NCBI GenBank assembly: GCA_965202845.1
Contig: OZ241856.1
Coordinates: 2,108,001-2,172,000 of the forward strand
DNA: 64,000 nt
Direction of reading: 5' to 3'
Source of the DNA: CBDATA01 sp965202845
Lineage (GTDB): Bacteria > Acidobacteriota > Vicinamibacteria > Marinacidobacterales > Marinacidobacteraceae
The notes below the pieces were generated by a model. That model made no database searches, had not been told where the DNA came from, and worked only from the letters and a program-made list of their open reading frames with translations. How positions within the stretch are numbered: the stretch's first letter is position 1; every line of letters starts with the position of its first letter. A program made the translations under genes and the position numbers. Positions 17,468-28,558 of the stretch are shown piece after piece.

Positions 17468-18441
17468 AAGAGCCTCTTCTTGCGTAGCGCGCCGGGGAGC
17501 TGGCGCAGCCGGGCGCCCACCACATAGCCGCCGCCCATCGCGTCCAGAGCCTCCAGGTTGGCGGCGCTGAGCATCCCCCGATCCGCCACGCAGACCGCCT
17601 GCTGCGCCGGATGACGCCGCAGCAAGCCCTCGAACACCGGAACCAGGCTGTGCCCCTCGTAGGCGGCGCCGGGGAACACCTCGTAGCTCACCGGAAGCCC
17701 CTCGCGGGTGACCATCAGCGCCAGCAGCACCTGCGAGTAGCGGTGCTTGCCGTCCTTGCTGTACCCCTTCTGGCGGAGTTCGTCCTCCTCCTCCGTCGCA
17801 AAGGCCAGCGTGGTGCAGTCGAAGAACAGCACCGAGACCGGATCGGGCAACACCGAGCGGGTGGCGTCGCCGACCCGGGCGCGAAGCCGTTCGATTGTCC
17901 TCGCGTCCAGCCGATCCATCATCCGGTAGACCTTGTGAAGCGGAAGGCTCACCCCGAAGTCGTCTTCAAGATTCCGCACGCTGCCGCGCTTGCTGTCCGG
18001 GTTGGCGATCCGCGCCATCACCGTGTGGAAGAGCGCGTCGTGGTACGCCCGATAGCGGGAGCGCGGCAACAGCGCATGCAGCCCCAGATGCCGGTAGACC
18101 TCGCCGTAGACCTCATGGATCCCGGTCGTGATCGGTTGCGCTTCCTTCAGTTGCTTGAGATCGACCGGGAGGGACTCCTTGCCGTCCCCCTCGCGCCCAA
18201 CGCGGATGACCTGCTCGGCGATCTTCTCGGAGGAGAAGAGGAGAGGCGGCTGGCGTTCGTCCTTGAGCTTGTCCTTGATGAACTCGCCGAGCCGCTTCAG
18301 GCGTTCGAGCTCCTTGTCGTCCTTTGCGACGCCGACGTGGCGGACGATGCGCTGGCGGACCTTGGTTCCTTTGCGTACGCCTTCGACGAGTTGTACGGAG
18401 CGCCGGGGGCTGTTGGGAGTGGACTTGACGCGAACGAACAT
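17466..18441 (-). pseudogene. IS1634-like transposase, N-terminal fragment
   Basis: First ~325 codons of the transposase, from ATG 18441 to the ISL3 insertion. It carries the first catalytic Asp (VLFFDCTTLAFA) and the second (CVADRGMLSAANLEAL). The start MFVRVKSTPNSPRRSVQLVEG is typical of IS1634-family proteins. It continues into the fragment at 15307-16018; the two together would make a protein of about 560 aa, the normal family size. Confidence 0.9.
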
Positions 18442-18593
18442 GGGTGGAGTATAGCACAGAAGTCAAACCAGAAAAATCGCTAGGCACAACAGAGCGAGTA
18501 GCGAAAAGCTCCCTTGTTTCAGAACATGTTTGTTTTCAACAGCTTCCCGATCCGACGCTCCGACCGAAATCGGGCTCAAACTGTCAAAGTCGG

Positions 18594-19472
18594 GGAGAGC
18601 CGGTACGGCTTGCCGCCGGGCATGGGGAAACCCTCCTTCGGGTTCACTCCGCCCGGCGGACGGCGTGGATGGCGACCGGGTCGTTCAGAATCTGCCCCCG
18701 CACCAGTTCGACTTCGGAGGGGGCGTCGGTCGGGAGCGCGTGGATCGCTTCCAGCACCTCCATGCCGCGGATCACCCGCCCGAAGGTCGCATAGCCGTAG
18801 CCGTCCCGGGTGGGGTCGCCGGCATCGGTGTCCAGCACGAAGTTGTCCCCCACGTTGAAGAAGAACTCCGAGTTCGCGGTCCCCGGTTCGCCCCGGGCGT
18901 AGGCGAGCGTCCCCCGCTCGTTGCGGATGCCGGTGTCATGGGTGGTCTCGTGGGGGATCGGGGGGAAGGGCGGCGCTTCCGGCGCCTCCTCCTGGTCGCC
19001 GGTCGACATCGGCAGGCTGCGAAGCCCGCCCTGGACCACGTCGTGGGCGTCGCCGGCGGCGGTGTGGGTCGCGCGGTAGAAGGCGGCGCCCTCGTAGTGG
19101 CCGCCGTCCACATAGCGGAGGAACTGCGCGGTCGAAAGCGGAGCGCGCTCCGGGTACAGCGCCACTTCGATGGCACCGAACGCGGTTTCGAAAACGACGG
19201 AAACCGTCGTCTCCGGCGGGGCGTCGTCGCAAGCGGAAACGAGAAGCAGGAAGGCGAGAAGGACGGAGGCAGGCTTCGGCATGGTGGGTCGCCCTCGGAG
19301 ATTACCCTGCGCCAACAGCACGGAGCACGCCGTCGGGACGAAGGCGGCCACGCCTCGGATGATGCGTGATGGCCGCGACGAAATCATTCGCGCCGAACGA
19401 AACCGGGATCCGATGCGGTTTGTCCATTCCGGGGATCCCGGGTTCATGGAAGCAGGTCGAATTCATGCATTC
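18594..19472. repeat. 879-bp direct repeat, right copy
   Basis: Matches 14318-15196. On its left it abuts the insertion sequence end; on its right it is continuous with the hepT/mntA region. The unbroken flanks on the outer sides show that a single ancestral segment was duplicated with the insertion sequence between the copies. Confidence 0.95.
18644..19282 (-). CDS. Peptidyl-prolyl cis-trans isomerase (cyclophilin type), lipoprotein, copy 2
   Basis: Same 212-aa protein as copy 1 at 14368-15006, residue for residue, with the same lipobox (LLLVSAC) and cyclophilin core (FFFNVGDN, YATFGRVIRG). It starts at ATG 19282. The downstream small membrane gene is cut after ten codons by the insertion sequence, so this copy is detached from the hydroxylase operon. 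The upstream 190 bp are also duplicated, so any promoter there is shared. Confidence 0.9.
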   Translation of the reverse strand: MPKPASVLLAFLLLVSACDDAPPETTVSVVFETAFGAIEVALYPERAPLSTAQFLRYVDGGHYEGAAFYRATHTAAGDAHDVVQGGLRSLPMSTGDQEEAPEAPPFPPIPHETTHDTGIRNERGTLAYARGEPGTANSEFFFNVGDNFVLDTDAGDPTRDGYGYATFGRVIRGMEVLEAIHALPTDAPSEVELVRGQILNDPVAIHAVRRAE

Positions 19473-19624
19473 AGTACATCGATTTCGCGGAGGAGTTTCC
19501 GCACGAGAGTGCGCAGGGAAGGCAAATCTTCGCGGGCGTAATCCCAGACATATTCCGGCACGACGATGTCGTATCCATGAGCCCGTTCCATATCCCACAG
19601 AAGTACCCGGGGGTCATGAGGCAT
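19463..19624 (-). pseudogene. HepT-like (DUF86) toxin with internal deletion
   Basis: 53 codons beginning MPHDPRVLLWDM and jumping directly to HGYDIVVPEYVWDYAREDLP. Full HepT proteins are about 110-140 aa; the two segments are normally separated by some 60 residues carrying the conserved Arg of the RX4HXY active site. Here His and Tyr of the motif (H-G-Y) remain but the proper Arg is gone. The start lies just upstream of the mntA stop (8-bp shift), as in normal mntA-hepT operons. The last few codons run into the 879-bp repeat. Probably inactive. Confidence 0.65.
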
Positions 19625-19925
19625 AGACGAGTGTACGTGATTGGTTGATGGCGGCGCGCAGGTAGGGGTTGGAGATCGCGCGGCTCTCCATGAGATCGAC
19701 GGGGCGTCCAAGCGCGTCCCGCAGGGCTTCGGCGAGGTCGAAATAACGATGGAATGGCCGGAGTTTGCTCCTGGGGTCGAATTCAACGAGGAAGTCGACG
19801 TCGCTGCTTTCGGGATCGAAATCGTCGCTCCGCGCCGCCGAGCCGAAGACCTCCAGGCGCGTCACGTCGTAGCGGCGGCAGATTGCGGCCAGCACGTCCC
19901 GCTTTCGGGCGATGGCGTCATGCAT
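19614..19925 (-). CDS. mntA: MntA-type minimal nucleotidyltransferase antitoxin
   Basis: 103-aa minimal nucleotidyltransferase. The motif GSAARSDDFDPESSDVDF gives the GS and DxD metal and nucleotide-binding residues near 29-46. MntA-type antitoxins inactivate their HEPN partner HepT by transferring AMP to the tyrosine of its RX4HXY motif. The adjacent HepT frame is internally deleted, so this antitoxin appears to be an orphan. About 210 bp upstream, to the end of the GWxTD gene, contain no gene I can support. Confidence 0.85.
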   Translation of the reverse strand: MHDAIARKRDVLAAICRRYDVTRLEVFGSAARSDDFDPESSDVDFLVEFDPRSKLRPFHRYFDLAEALRDALGRPVDLMESRAISNPYLRAAINQSRTLVYAS

Positions 19926-20136
19926 GGGTGGCTTCTGCGTGTTTTCGGTGGGCGGACGGCGTCCTTGGATTCATGGTAGCAGCATCCCTGCGGGCGCCCT
20001 GACTGGGGTCTCGATCCACTTCCTCCTTCACATCCTCTTTCTCGTGGAATTCCTGTGCGTTCCCGTCTCTTCTGGATCTTCTTGCGGAGCCGTTGCGCCA
20101 TGCGGACCATTGCTTCGGCATGGGTGGGGAGGGAAG

Positions 20137-22217
20137 TCAGGGTTCTCGCAGTTCTTCGAGCCGCGCCGCCACTTCCGGCTGATCCGGCTCCATCTCCAGC
20201 GACCGCTCCATCGCGGCGCGCGCTTCCTCGATGCGACCGGCGCGGGCCAGCGAATCGCCGAGGATGTTCAGCAGGGCGGGGTTGGGAGGGCGCAGCGAGA
20301 CCGCGTGCTGGAGGTGGGACGCCGCCTCCTCGAAACGCCCCTGGAAGTATCGGCCGAATCCGAGACCGGTGGACACCTCCATCACGTCCGGATGGGTCTC
20401 CCGGAGGGGCTCCAGGAGCGCCATCGCCTCGTCCACCCGGTTCGACCGCAGGTAGCCGTGCGCCAGCTTCCAGCGCGCATCGGGAAGGTTCGGGTTGTCC
20501 GCCGCTGCCGCCGCCTCGTACTCGGCGAGCGCCTGCGGAAAGCGCCCCAGCGCGGCGAACTGGTCGCCCCGCACCAGCGCCAGCAGGCCGGGAGTCGCGG
20601 TGTTGAACCCACGCCGGTACACGAACCCGGAGCGCGGCACCCCGGCGCGCGGCGAAACCTGAATCCGCCGCTCGGCGGAGTCCAGCAGGGCGCCGTCGGC
20701 GTCCTCGAGCCGCGCCGCCAGCCAGTAGGCGCCTCCCACCCCCATCTCCAGCGGCATCTCGACGAGCGCCGCCTCCGCGCCAGCGACCGGTTCCACCGCT
20801 TCGGCGATCGTCTCGCTTCCCATCGTCCCCTGCTCGTCCGTCAGCAGCTGGAAGCGGACCTGCTGCCCCGGGGCGCCGTCCAGCACATGAGTGAAGGCGT
20901 AGAGCGTCTGGCCGAGCGCGAAGAGTCCGTCGGCGGCGGGCTGCACCTGGACCGGCCCGACCTGGAAGGTGCGGATCGCGTCGGGCGAGGCGGCGTCCCG
21001 CAGCGTGGTTCCGTCGAAGCCGGGGATCACGCCCGCCAGCCGGGGCCGGTTGGAGACGCCGCCGGCGCGGGTGGTGTCGAGCCGGGTCTCGAGGACGGTG
21101 AACTGCTGGGCGGCGCGATTCCGCACGATGACGCTCAGGTCGTACTCGCCGGGGAGCAGCGGCACGCTGTCCTGGTAGGAGAACGGCGAAGAGACGACCT
21201 GGTCCACCTGGGAGCGGTTGAGCTCGAGGAAGGCCGGACGGTCGATCGCCAGCACCTGGACGCCTTCGGCGTTCACCGCCTCCACCGTGATGTCGAGCGT
21301 GGTGTAGAAGCGGCTCTGGTCCTCGTCGGTCTCCAGGGTGAAGTTCTGCGGATCGATCTCCACCGCGAAGTGGACGAAGGGCGTGTCCCGGGGGCCGCCG
21401 GTGAGACCGAACACCCCGCGGCTGGGGACGAAGTTGAACGAATACTCGGCGGAGACCCGGTCGCGGTAGCGAAGCCAGGCGTCGGCGTAGTCGCTGCGGA
21501 TCGCACGCCGGGGAGAATCCTCGACGCGGGCGATCACCAGGTCGCTCCCCATCGAGGCGCGTCCGGTGGTCCAGTCCCCCGGTTCGGAGGGGTCGAACGA
21601 CAAGGACGCATTGGCGAGCTCGGCGTCGATGCGCTGGAGCACCCGGTAGGCGTCGATCGCGCCTTCCGGGCCGCCTCCCCGCTGGTACTGGCCGCGCACC
21701 AGGGCGTTCGGGCCGTCCACGATCGGGTGGTAGAGCTCGTACTCCCCGATGTCGTGCTTCTTGAAGAAGAGCAGGTAGAAGAACGAGGGAAGGCCTTTGT
21801 CGATGTCGCCCTGGTAGAACCACAGCTCGGAGGACACCACTTCGTTGTATCCGTCGAACGCATGGCGCTCGCGCGGCTCGCCCAGGATGATGTAGTAGCG
21901 GCCGCGGTCGGTCCGCCAGCCCTCGCGGAAGGTCTCCCGGCCCAGATAGCGGTTCGCGTACTCGATCCGCCGCATGTGCTCGTCCCGGAATTCGTTCTCC
22001 GGGGTCGCCGGGTACGGATCGCGCTTCTCCCAGAACACCTCGATGAACCGGTTGCGCTCCTCTAAGGTTTCGAGGCTGAGGAACACCTCCTCCTCGCGGT
22101 CGGTGATGATGTACGGAACGATCTCCTCCAGCCACTCCCGCTGCTCCGGGCGCAGGCTGTCGGGCGCCGCCGCCTCCTGGACGCCGGCCAGCGACAGCGC
22201 GAAAAAGAGCGCGGCGA

Positions 22218-22221
<4 letters not shown>
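20137..22221 (-). CDS. GWxTD-domain and TPR protein, secreted
   Basis: 694-aa protein with a signal peptide (MIAALFFALSLAGVQEA). The GWxTD domain covers about residues 20-170, with the defining motif EGWRTDRGRYYIILGEP near 100. The middle (about 220-540) is beta-rich with no clear family. The C-terminal quarter holds TPR-like helices (FAALGRFPQALAEYEAAAA, ALLNILGDSLARAGRIEEARAAMERSLEM). GWxTD proteins are common in Acidobacteriota and related phyla; their function is not established. It overlaps the upstream regulator gene by 4 bp, so it belongs to the kinase-regulator operon. Confidence 0.85.
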
Positions 22222-23653
<1,432 letters not shown>

Positions 23654-23657
<4 letters not shown>

Positions 23658-26545
23658 GAACCGGCGACTCCTCGCAAACCGGAGGCCGCGACCGCCGCCT
23701 CCGCCGCCGGGAACGTGATCCGGAAGCAGGCGCCGTTCCCCGACTGACTCTCCACTTCCATGTTGCCCGAGTGCTCCTGGACGATGCCGTAGCTGATCGA
23801 GAGACCGAGGCCGTTTCCGCCGGTCTTTTTCTTCGTCGAGTAGAAGGGATCATAGATGCGCCGAATCTCCTCCTCGGCGATTCCGTGCCCGGTGTCCGCC
23901 ACTTCGACGGTCACCGCCTCACCGTCGCTCCGGGTGGTCAGGCTGAGCCAGCCGCCCGCCGGCATCGCCTCGAACGAGTTCACGATCAGATTTACGAACA
24001 CCTGCAGCAATTTGTTCTCATCCCCCCGGATCGAAGGCAGGTTCGGCGCCAGGTCCTGGCGGATGCGAATCCGCGCGTTCCGCACTTGGTGGTCCAAAAG
24101 CGCCAGCGTCTCGCCGAGAACCCGGTTCAGGTCCACCGGGCGGAATTCCGAATGGCCGGTTCGGGCGAAGTTGAGCAGGCCGTTCACGATCCGGGACGCC
24201 CGCTCGGCCTGCGTTTCGATCTTGTCCAGCAGGACGCGGCGCGGGTCCTGGTCGCGGGTCTGGTCCTGGAGCATCTGGGTGAAACTGGAGATCCCGGTGA
24301 GCGGGGTGTTCACCTCGTGGGCGATTCCGGCGGCCAGCACCCCCAGGGCGTTCATCTTCTCCCGCAGCTGGAGCTCGTTCTCCATCCGGACCCGTTCGGT
24401 GATGTCCTCCACGATCAGCAAGGCGCCGTTGTGGTCGCCGCTCCCGGAAAGGAAGGGCGCGACCTTCAGGTTCACCACCTTCTCCTCGCCGCCCGAACCG
24501 CGCAGCCGCAGCCGCGGAAGCCCCCCGCGGGTTCCCTGCTCCAGCCAGTCGCGGCCCAGGCCGGCGTGGAGCGCCTGCCGGAGCTCGCGGGCGAACACCC
24601 GGTCGAACTCCACGCCGAAGACCTCGTGGCGGGAGTGTCCGAAGATGCGCTCCATCGAGCGGTTCCAGCGCGTCACCCGTCCGTCCAGGCCGATCCCCGC
24701 CACCCCCTCGCCGAGCGATTCGATGGTGTCCTCGCTCTGTTCGCGCAACACCACCACTTCGTCGTGCTTGCGACGGAGCGATCCGTAGAGCCGGGCGTTC
24801 ACCAGCGCGGTCGCCGCCTGCGCCGCCACCGTGCGGACCAGGTCCAGGTCCTCCGAGCTCAGGTCCTCGTCCCCCCACACGCTGCCCAGGGCGATGACGC
24901 CCACCAGCTCCCGGCGCGAAACGCAGGGGACCGCGCAACGCACCCAGCTCTCCCCGTCGCCGCCGGGAGGGATGCGGGCGACCCGGCCCGAACGAAGCCG
25001 CCTGGCGATGTCGGCGGACGCGACCCGCGCCGCGACGTCGCCGGCGTCGCCGCCGTGCGCGGAGAGCGTCCGCATCCCGCGGGGAGGCGAGCCGGTCGCG
25101 GCCAGAAGCGCGACCCGGTCAAGGCGGAAGGTCTCGGCGATCCGCTCCACCAGACGGTCGCCCAGCGGCTCCAGGTCCAGCTGGGAGTTCATCTCGGAGG
25201 CGAGCCGGACGAGCGCCCGCCGGAAGTCGTACTTCTCGCGGTAGAAGAGCCGGTCCACGAAACGCTCGGCCCGTTCGCGGAACGCGGGAACCACCAGCGC
25301 GGCGATGATGGCGGAGAGCACCGCGATCAGCAGCGAGTGCTCGTCGGCGACCACGTAGCTGGTTCCCAGGAAGTACGCCGCCAGGTAGACGGCGGCGATG
25401 ACTCCCATCAGCGAGGCGAAGAGAAGGCCCCGCTTGAACAGGATCTCCACGTCCATCAGCCGGTACTTGACGATGGCGTAGGCGAACGAAAGCGGCGCCA
25501 GCGCCATCGGGATGAGCGAAAGCTCCATCGCGGCGGTGGTCGGAAACCCCAGGACGTGGGGGATCGCGTAGATCACCGCGAACGGGAGAGCGCCGCAGCC
25601 GGCGCCCCACACGATCCACTTGAGCTGCTTCCGGACCGTGACGCTCCCGGCCCTCCGGTAGGAGTCCACGAACACGGCGAAAGCGGCCACCGCATACAGC
25701 GCCCAGAGCACCGGCTCGAAAAGCCCCAGAAGCCGCTCGCTCCCGGTGATGATCGCCGGACCGGAACCGAACGGCGAGAAGTAGAGCAGCCGGGAGGCGA
25801 GGGAAATCGCCAGCAGCGCGACCGGGGGCAGGTAGATCCAGCGAAGCAGCCGGGGGCGGCCGCGCAGGAGCCTTCCCGGACTCGGGAACGCCAGCGCCAG
25901 ATGCAAGAACACCGGCGGGAAGAGGATCACCCCGATCCGGTCCAGCCAGAAGAAGGCGTGGTCCAGCGGATCGAGCTCTCCGGTGAAGGAGAAGGCGAAC
26001 GCCATGAGCCACAGGGTGCAGAACCCGTAGAAATGAGCCGCGCCCGACGCCCCCCGGCGGAAGGCGTACACGAAGGCGCCGACGCCCCCGGCGAACACCC
26101 CCACCGCCGCCAGGAAGAAATAGAGCGTCGGGTTCTGCCGGGGAAGCGGGGCCACCGGGAGCATCAGCCCGCGGCGCACTCCCTCCCGCATCAGGACGTA
26201 GCGGAGGGAGTCGCCGGACGCGGTCGCATCCAGCACCCGACGGACATCCTCCGGCGACGCGACCGTGAATACCGCGCCGCTCCGATCGTCGGCGATCGCC
26301 TGGAGGGCGTCTCCCGGTTGGACGCCCGCCCCGGCGCCCGCCCCGCCCCCATCCACCCGGAGCGCGGTGACCGAACCGCGCTCCATCCCCCAGTACACCC
26401 CGTCGTCCATGACTTCGGCCCGGATCTGCCGCGTGATGTTGGCGGCCGCCAGCACCAGCAGCAGCGCGGTGGCGGCGAGCGCCAGAAGCGACCGGAAGCC
26501 GCCCCCCGGCAGCAGGGCGCGCAGGCGACGGAGGAGGAGCATCAC
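23654..26545 (-). CDS. Membrane sensor histidine kinase with PDZ-like, GAF and PAS domains
   Basis: 963-aa kinase. A first TM helix (about 17-37) is followed by a PDZ-like periplasmic segment (GAGVQPGDALQAI near 80), then a block of seven or eight hydrophobic segments (about 138-440), a GAF domain (about 475-630) and a PAS domain (about 645-720). HisKA has the phospho-acceptor in GIAHEVNTPLTGISSF near 742, and HATPase_c has LVNSFEA-type N box near 855 and DTGHGIAEEE near 885. It probably phosphorylates the NtrC-type regulator immediately downstream. The PDZ-plus-multipass sensor region suggests detection of an envelope or membrane signal; the ligand is unknown. Confidence 0.9.
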
Positions 26546-26639
26546 AACCGGGACGCCGGAATACGCATCGTGTTATCCAAAAAGATGGAAAACACCATAA
26601 TACCGGATACCCGCGTCGTGCGGGGGCCGGCGGCGCCGA

Positions 26640-28490
26640 TCAGAAGCGGACGGCGAGTCCGCCGACGATCCGGCGGGGCGCATCCACCACCGCCAGTTCA
26701 TCAAGCAGGGAGCGGCCGATCCAGTCCTGGAAGAAGAGGTCGCGGACCGCGACCGAAAGCTCCCACTCGGTGCCGCTCCAGTCCGCAAAGGGGATGAGCT
26801 GCACCAGCTCCGCCTCGAACCGGGAGATGGATCCGTCCCCATTGGACGCCACGATCAGACCCGGATGCCGGATCAGCCGGTACGCGGCGTGGAGACGGGT
26901 TCCCGAAGGCCGGACGCGGGCGGAGATCTCGGCGGAAAGATCCTGAATCCGGGCGCCGTCCGCCGGCGCCAGCAGGCCGACCGGCGCGCGCAGGCCGACG
27001 AGCGGATCGGGCGCGCCATCGCCCGTCCGGCGCACCACCGCCATCACCCAGGAGACCCGGCCGCCGACATCCAGACCGCGATGCGCCGGCGTCAATTCGC
27101 GGATCCAGTCGATGGCGACGCCCCGGGCCGAAAAATCGCCGGCGTCCCGGATGTGGAACCGCCCGCCTCCGCGGGACTGGGGCTCGAACGCGCGCATCAG
27201 CTGGTCGGCGGTCTCCTCGTGGAAGGCCCGCACTCCCAGGGTGGTTCCCGGGGCGACGACGCGGTTCACGCCCGTCTGCCAGCGGGCGCTGCGCTGCGCC
27301 GCCGACTTGCGGAACCCGGAGGGGTCCACCGCCAGCATGTCGGCGGTTGCGACCCTGGAAAGAAGCGCCGGATCGTCGCCCAGCGGCGCGTCCACCCGGA
27401 CCGCCACGCCGGAAAGGATCGACCAGTCCGGAGTCGGGCGGTATTCGACGACCGCCCGCGGCGCGAAGCCGCTCTGCCCGCCGTGATACGAAAACCGCCG
27501 GTAGGTGAGGCCGGTGCTCACGGTGGCGCGGCCCATCGTGAATTCGTCGGCCACGAAGGCCGCTCCGTCCCATTCGGCCTCCTCGGCGTGGAGCAGGCCG
27601 GCGTCCAGGATCGGAGCCTCCGGCGGCCGGAATCCGGCGGCGTCCCGGTAGGCGTGGCGCTGGTAGCCGATCCCCGCGCTCGGGGCGTGGCCGTCGGACT
27701 CCTCCATCCGGTACGAAACGCTCACCGCCCAGGAAGCCATCGCCGACTCCATGAGCCGGACTTCGGCCTCCCAGTCGCCCCGGGCGGTGGAGGGGAGCTC
27801 GAAGCGGGTGTAGGCGACCCCCGAATCCACCGCGTTCCCCTCGGAGAACCCCAGGTTGCTCCCCGACCCGGCGAAGAACCCGAACTCCCCCTCGACCGCG
27901 CCCGGCAAGAGCGGACGGGCCGCGCTCCCCCCGAAATCAAAGGGGTCCTCCTCGAAACGAAGCGAAGCCTGGCGTTCCCGCAGGACATGGCGCCGGCCCC
28001 GCTGGAGCAGCCAGCGCAGCTCGGAAAGCGAGCCGGACGAGGAGCCGGCAGTCGCCACCGCCGCCATGCGGAGCAGCAGGGTGTCCGCCGCCGCGACGCC
28101 CGAACCGATGCGCACCCGCGCCTCCGGGGAAGGCAGGAACCCGGCGAGGTAGGCGCGCAGGCTGTACTGGCCGGGGGTCGCCTCCTGGATGCGGAAGCGC
28201 CCCTCGACGTCGGTGACCGCGAACCGGGACGCGCTCTCGTCCTCGGCCGCCACCGAAACCAGGGCGCCCGGAAGCGGCTGGCCGGACTCGGTGGCCACCA
28301 CTCCGGCGATCTCGGCGAGCACCATCACGTTCGCGGGCGCAGCGAGCGGCAGCGGAGCCGGCGCCCCGTCGTCAAGAGCGGCGCGCGCCAGCAGCACCGG
28401 ATCCTGCTGCTCCCCTTCCGGCTCCTCGTCCAGCCATCCGGAGACCGGCAGGAACCAGAGGGCGGAAAGGGCGAGCGGCAAAAACGCCAT
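26640..28490 (-). CDS. Outer-membrane beta-barrel protein with carboxypeptidase-regulatory-like domain
   Basis: 616 aa from ATG 28490, chosen because MAFLPLALSALWFLPVSG then forms a signal peptide; an upstream start would overlap the divergent enolase leader. A carboxypeptidase D regulatory-like beta-sandwich follows (about residues 60-130: AGVVATESGQPLPGALVSV, DVEGRFRIQEATPGQYSLRAYLAGF). The rest is rich in alternating aromatic strands like a TonB-dependent receptor barrel and ends in Phe (GGLAVRF), an outer-membrane signature. No TonB plug is recognisable. Ligand unknown. Confidence 0.7.
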   Translation of the reverse strand: MAFLPLALSALWFLPVSGWLDEEPEGEQQDPVLLARAALDDGAPAPLPLAAPANVMVLAEIAGVVATESGQPLPGALVSVAAEDESASRFAVTDVEGRFRIQEATPGQYSLRAYLAGFLPSPEARVRIGSGVAAADTLLLRMAAVATAGSSSGSLSELRWLLQRGRRHVLRERQASLRFEEDPFDFGGSAARPLLPGAVEGEFGFFAGSGSNLGFSEGNAVDSGVAYTRFELPSTARGDWEAEVRLMESAMASWAVSVSYRMEESDGHAPSAGIGYQRHAYRDAAGFRPPEAPILDAGLLHAEEAEWDGAAFVADEFTMGRATVSTGLTYRRFSYHGGQSGFAPRAVVEYRPTPDWSILSGVAVRVDAPLGDDPALLSRVATADMLAVDPSGFRKSAAQRSARWQTGVNRVVAPGTTLGVRAFHEETADQLMRAFEPQSRGGGRFHIRDAGDFSARGVAIDWIRELTPAHRGLDVGGRVSWVMAVVRRTGDGAPDPLVGLRAPVGLLAPADGARIQDLSAEISARVRPSGTRLHAAYRLIRHPGLIVASNGDGSISRFEAELVQLIPFADWSGTEWELSVAVRDLFFQDWIGRSLLDELAVVDAPRRIVGGLAVRF

Positions 28491-28558
28491 CACACCCGCA
28501 AGTGAATCGCGTCCGGCGCCCGCTGTCAAATGCGAAGGGTGTACCTTTTGCGCTGCAC

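Larger units (their letters stand above)
15197..18593 (-). mobile_element. IS1634-like (IS4 superfamily) insertion sequence, interrupted by an ISL3 element
   Basis: The ends carry related inverted sequences: GACTTCGACAGTTTTGA inward from about 15199, and GACTTTGACAGTTTGAG reading inward from about 18592. The transposase is on the minus strand and is split by the ISL3 element at about 16019-17466. The outer 100-150 bp at each end are noncoding. Both ends abut copies of the 879-bp repeat exactly, with no room for a normal short target duplication. A second copy of the same element begins at about 63229. Confidence 0.85.

Noticed and set aside
23771..26797. Long + strand ORF opposite the histidine kinase
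   Set aside because: Antisense shadow in high-GC DNA with no recognisable motif.
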